Program-made: the position numbers and the translations under genes | Shown: positions 61,946 to 64,000 of the stretch, one piece after another | Position numbering within the stretch: position 1 is the stretch's first letter | How the letters are laid out: each line of letters starts with the position of its first letter | Notes under the pieces: generated by a model | Told to the model about the DNA's origin: nothing | Databases searched by the model: none | What the model saw: only the letters and a program-made list of their open reading frames with translations | Assembly (NCBI GenBank): GCA_963693365.1 | Contig: CAVNZM010000002.1 | Coordinates: forward strand, 12,710,001 to 12,774,000 | DNA from: Amoebidium appalachense | Taxonomy: Eukaryota > Ichthyosporea | Length of the DNA: 64,000 nt | Direction: 5' to 3'

Positions 61946-63334
61946 TACATCTAATTGCAGGAAACAATACAGCATACCTTCAGAACTTCACGGGGGGCCG
62001 GGGGGTGGCCGGGGCGGGGCGGCTGTTGTAGGAGCCTCAAAGTCAACTGCTGTTCACTGTGTGCGGCACACAGCCTCCTAGATCGCAACAGAAATTTTAT
62101 GGGGATCCAAGTTTATGTCGAATATATATATATATATATATGATGACCACAAATCTCACAGAAATAACCTATGAAGCATCACAAATGCCATAATAAATAT
62201 TTAACTAATATAATAATGTAATTTTATAAGGCAAAAATTACAGTTTTTTCCAAGAGTATGAAAATAAATATCAGTAGTCCTGCTGTAGTTTTACAAAACC
62301 CGCAATATGGCACGTCTAGGAGAATTCTAACTTCCCGCCAATTGAAGTCTTAGCCAATCGCTGAGATAGACATCATCCAATCGGAATAATTATTATTATA
62401 GCAGCGCGCATTCCTCAGTCACCAATCAGTGGCAATCTTTCTAATACACACGGAAGCAGGGGGGGGGATTACGAAAAAAAAAATCGTCGTAATTACGACT
62501 AACGAAAGACCCCGATACGAATAAGGTTAGGGTGCCGTCGTAACAGCTTTCGTATCAGATATATAGCATTATAAACGCTTTAAGGCCCCCTAATATCTAA
62601 CTGTACCTAATTTTTTCAATGTTTCTGTTCAAGAACATACATATCTACAGCGCTTCTCATGAGCAAAATCGAACCCCGACAAGTGTCCAGGGCTTGTAAT
62701 TTTGCGATACTCAATTTGTAAAAACGCGTATTTTGAGTTTTGTGACTGGAGGGGCGTTTTTAGCTGGGCTTGCATATCCCCAAGAACCCCCCCGTTACGA
62801 TTAAGAAAAAAAAAATTTTTTTTTTTAAATAAAAAAAAAGTCCGTTACGATTGGCCAAACGACAATACGCCTAAGCTGGCCAACAGCCCAACCCTGCACG
62901 GAAGTTGATGACGTCACTTTCCACTGCTACGACCCCCGGAGTGCTTTGGGGTTAGGAGGCCCGGGCTGGCTACATGTCGCCCCTTTTTGTTTTGGTTGCT
63001 TTATATGGCTATTGTTTTGCGCTCGGGTGATTACTAGATTGGATTGGATACCTAAAAAGCCAGGGCCACAGACAGACAGACTCCCGTGACTTTCCGGGAG
63101 CTCTTTCCGGGTTGTTTCAAGTTCGCAAGGGGTCATGTTACAAATTGGCAGTAAGTTAAACAAACATCTACAGGGCAGCTTTGGAAAGAAACATCTGAAA
63201 ATGGAGGCAGAGAGAAAGCCTGCTGTTGTGATGTGGTAGGTGACTGGTTCTTTCGAGTGAATGGGTATACGTGGGTTGAGTTGAATAGGAAAGGGTTGGA
63301 ATGCTGGTTTGTGCTAGTAAGGAAAAGGATGAAA

Positions 63335-63382
<48 letters not shown>

Positions 63383-63890
63383 CTGCTGTGACGGCAACTT
63401 GCTGCCGTGAGTGTCAAGATGTATTTTTTGGGCAGGGAAGCAGATGTAAGGGGATGAATGGGACGAAAAGATCTTTAACGGTAGAGGCCTTTTGACGAAC
63501 AGATCAGGAGGAGGCACCGGGTGGAGAGGGAAGTAATCTGATTCGTGTGATGGGCTGAGTGACGTAGGGGCAGGGATCTGGGCAGGATAAGAGGGCCATG
63601 TGCGCTACACAGGATGTATGAGGGATTCCAAGAGTTGTTGGACGGGAGAATCACGGAGGTTTGTTTGTGACGTTGTGAGGCAATTTTGGCAACTACCAAG
63701 AGCAAAGAGTCTGACCATAGATGGATCTCGAGGGCTTGAATGTTATGGTCATGGACGACTCTCAGTGAGAATCAGAGCCTTATCTGTCATATCCAATAGG
63801 ACTACTATATAGATATGGGATCCATGTTCAAGTCACTTTGAACATTCGCACGCATGTTCACTCAATCCCGTTGCACCTCGCCCCCCTAAG
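61946..63890. other. Non-coding stretch near window end
   Basis: Mostly AT-rich to normal-complexity DNA. It has a TA microsatellite (62123-62140), several CCAAT/ATTGG words (62340-62430), an A/T-rich inverted run (62803-62840) and a G run of about 47 bases (63336-63382). No gene recognised. Confidence 0.6.
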
Positions 63891-63936
63891 CACACAGACA
63901 CACACACACACACACACACGCACGCACGCGCGCGCG

Positions 63937-64000
<64 letters not shown>
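63890..64000. repeat. (CA)n/CG microsatellite at window end
   Basis: CA repeat with a CG-rich interruption (63919-63938); it continues past the end of the window. Confidence 0.95.

Overview
This is a nuclear eukaryotic window. Coding sequence lies in short exons separated by long, very low-complexity introns (homopolymeric C, (CA)n, (CT)n). Splice sites are GT-AG with one likely GC-AG, and there are a LINE relic and an LTR element. No rRNA, CRISPR array, operon or bacterial-style gene array was seen. The gene set (a BLM/Sgs1-type RecQ helicase, an SLC25A46-like outer mitochondrial membrane carrier, the COQ3 methyltransferase and a one-finger C2H2 factor) suggests an opisthokont or another protist close to animals. 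A unicellular holozoan such as an ichthyosporean would fit, but the species cannot be fixed from sequence alone.

Layout. 1-1200: simple repeats. 1205-5400 (-): a degenerate non-LTR retrotransposon (endonuclease plus reverse transcriptase) interrupted at 3752-4919 by a 1168-bp Copia-type terminal-repeat miniature element (TRIM). It has two 430-bp LTRs, a 5-bp target duplication and a primer-binding site matching the initiator-Met tRNA anticodon arm. 7950-8943 (+): a two-exon C2H2 transcription-factor-like gene. 8944-16200: simple repeats, a perfect 59-bp-arm hairpin (15251-15380), and a 22-bp minisatellite directly upstream of the next gene. 16390-40931 (+): a RecQ helicase of about 32 exons and 1330 residues, including a recently duplicated exon. 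43201-50321 (-): a nine-exon SLC25A46 homologue (420 codons), tail-to-tail with RecQ. 50322-52117: an intergenic region holding a 489-bp inverted-repeat (foldback/MITE-like) element. 52118-58943 (+): seven-exon COQ3 (307 aa), head-to-head with SLC25A46. 58944-64000: mostly non-coding, with one possible exon on the minus strand.

How the parts relate. The two divergent mitochondrial genes share one 1.8-kb intergenic region and could be co-regulated; this is inference. RecQ is nuclear and unrelated in function. All exon joins were deduced from splice signals plus reading phase. The phases close exactly: RecQ 3993 nt, SLC25A46 1263 nt, COQ3 924 nt, zinc-finger gene 807 nt. The most striking global pattern is intron composition. 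About half of the introns carry a C tract just after the 5' splice site, and many end in (CA)n running into the acceptor AG. Both features follow the transcribed strand, so they flip to G and GT on the plus strand in the minus-strand gene.
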